The position numbers and the translations under genes are program-made. From contig JABRVX010000009.1 in the NCBI GenBank assembly GCA_039961735.1, forward strand, positions 62,001 to 126,000: a DNA stretch of 64,000 bases, in the 5' to 3' direction. The notes beneath the pieces are model-generated. The model ran no database searches, had not been told where the DNA came from, and saw only the letters and a program-made list of their open reading frames with translations. Shown one piece after another: positions 63,177 to 64,000 of this stretch. Position 1 is the stretch's first letter; the number at the start of each line of letters is the position of its first letter. The stretch comes from Fimbriimonadia bacterium (GTDB lineage: Bacteria > Armatimonadota > Fimbriimonadia > Fimbriimonadales > JABRVX01).

Positions 63177-63995
63177 GGCCAGATCCTCCCCGATTCGCTG
63201 TACGATGTCCTGGATGCTGGGAGGCCCGTCAGTTCCCTCGAATGCGAGGGGCTTTCCGAAGCGGATGGTAACGGGTCCGCGGGCCTTGCGCGGTCGCAGG
63301 GTGCCGTACCGGACAATCTGGTTCGTGCCGACGATTCCCGCGCATACGCACGTCGCGCCCGTTCGGCGAAGAATCAGTGCTGCCCCAGGGAGGATGGGCA
63401 GCAACTTGCCGCTCTGCGAGCACTCGCCCTCCGGGAAGATGATCACACATTCGCCGCGAAGCAGGAGTTCCTCGGCTCGTCGCAGGGCCCGGCGATCCGG
63501 GGCACCCCTGCGCACCGGGATGCTGCGGTACAGCCGCACCACCAGCCCGATGACGCCCATATTGAACAGCTCCTCTTTGGCCAGGAACCAAGATGGGCGG
63601 GGTACGGCATGAAACATGGCAGGTGGGTCGGCGTCCGAGATATGGTTTGCACAAACTAACACCGGGCCGCGACGCGGGACGTGTTCGCGGCCCTCGACAC
63701 GCAGCGGCCCGAAGATGAGGAAGGCCACTGTGGTGAGCAACTTGCCGAACGGATAGAGCAGCACAAGAAACAAAAGGCTCGACAGACCGGTCCTAAAGCG
63801 GGCGCCCGGCTTCGAAGATGCTCGATCCACTGCCTTTGCTAGTAGGTGGACGGCTGGTGAGGGAAGCGATGCGAAGTTCGTATGCGCCTTATCGTGCCGG
63901 ACCTGGACCGCATTACGATGGACTCGGTGGTCGCGCCGCGCCTCGAGTATTTCACTCCTCTCATCATCGGCCCATCGGTTACGCCGGTCGCGCAA
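63084..63995 (-). CDS. plsC: 1-acyl-glycerol-3-phosphate acyltransferase (PlsC family)
   Basis: Up to 303 residues; the start is uncertain because the first 60 residues are charged and non-family, and the frame may begin inside 63790-63840 or continue upstream. A membrane helix ([15 protein letters not shown]) precedes the [12 protein letters not shown] box (NHxxxxD) and the [12 protein letters not shown] box. It acylates lysophosphatidate to phosphatidate in the inner membrane. Convergent with rfaE2, sharing 93 bases in opposite senses, and the C-terminal 30 residues ([14 protein letters not shown] onward) are the part within the overlap. Confidence 0.75.
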   Translation of the reverse strand: MRDRRNRWADDERSEILEARRDHRVHRNAVQVRHDKAHTNFASLPSPAVHLLAKAVDRASSKPGARFRTGLSSLLFLVLLYPFGKLLTTVAFLIFGPLRVEGREHVPRRGPVLVCANHISDADPPAMFHAVPRPSWFLAKEELFNMGVIGLVVRLYRSIPVRRGAPDRRALRRAEELLLRGECVIIFPEGECSQSGKLLPILPGAALILRRTGATCVCAGIVGTNQIVRYGTLRPRKARGPVTIRFGKPLAFEGTDGPPSIQDIVQRIGEDLASLTGQAPPDVIQKPRGGPALHEGQNDDATS

Positions 63996-64000
63996 AAGAG

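Noticed and set aside
1-64000. tRNA, rRNA, CRISPR arrays, insertion sequences, prophage genes
   Set aside because: Looked for cloverleaf-type sequences, regularly spaced repeats, transposase motifs and terminal inverted repeats in the gaps; none could be supported.

Overview
The window is a GC-rich (about 60 %) stretch of a diderm bacterial chromosome. Gram-negative character is supported by two GT9 heptosyltransferase-like genes, a heptose-phosphate adenylyltransferase, an LpxL-type acyltransferase and a periplasmic octahaem cytochrome. Several traits together suggest Armatimonadota or a nearby lineage: a dockerin-like repeat on a secreted glycosidase, a PEP-CTERM remnant, a CarH-type B12 regulator, fasciclin proteins and GH78 rhamnosidases. 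This assignment is inference; no rRNA or other taxonomic marker lies in the window. I see no tRNA, rRNA, CRISPR array, transposase or prophage.

Layout. 1-2.0 kb (minus): an RHS-type secreted toxin gene with a frameshifted C-terminal tip, a four-base-overlapping immunity candidate, and a second displaced core-plus-tip fragment that runs off the window. 2.2-19.8 kb: an energy-metabolism block. A pyruvate-type ferredoxin oxidoreductase is built from two fused polypeptides plus a ferredoxin (minus strand). Divergent from it is an 11-gene complex I operon, nuoABCDHIJKLMN, with no nuoE, nuoF or nuoG. Convergent with nuoN is a second 2-oxoacid:ferredoxin oxidoreductase (korAB) followed by a CNNM/CorC membrane protein. 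20-30 kb: two paralogous ACT-domain malic enzymes enclose a secreted GH36-like glycosidase, a large unrecognised protein and uvrC. 30-37.5 kb: a PEP-CTERM remnant with REP-like hairpins, a glycosyltransferase, the translation/secretion cluster ffh-rpsP-khpA-rimM, and a GH78 enzyme overlapping the end of carB. 41-42.6 kb: a HAO-like octahaem cytochrome behind a structured leader. 42.7-49 kb: envelope genes (two glycosyltransferases, M48 lipoprotein protease, BioF2-like acyltransferase) and tandem pilT genes. 49-55 kb: a second GH78 enzyme and a CarH-like regulator divergent from a DUF378-fasciclin-fasciclin operon. 55-64 kb: alcohol dehydrogenase, phosphohexomutase, phosphodiesterase, a CopD/HemJ-like membrane protein, an LPS-type operon, and a convergent plsC.

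How the genes fit together. The two 2-oxoacid oxidoreductases make reduced ferredoxin, and the adjacent complex I lacks the NADH-oxidising module, so the simplest reading is ferredoxin-driven quinone reduction with proton or ion pumping. The malic enzymes can feed pyruvate to the Por enzyme. The most interesting regulatory signals are a perfect TTGACA-17-TATAAT promoter preceded by 11-bp-spaced repeats between carH and the fasciclin operon, a terminator-like hairpin inside the long leader of the octahaem cytochrome, and several promoters that end six or seven bases before a start codon and so predict leaderless mRNAs.
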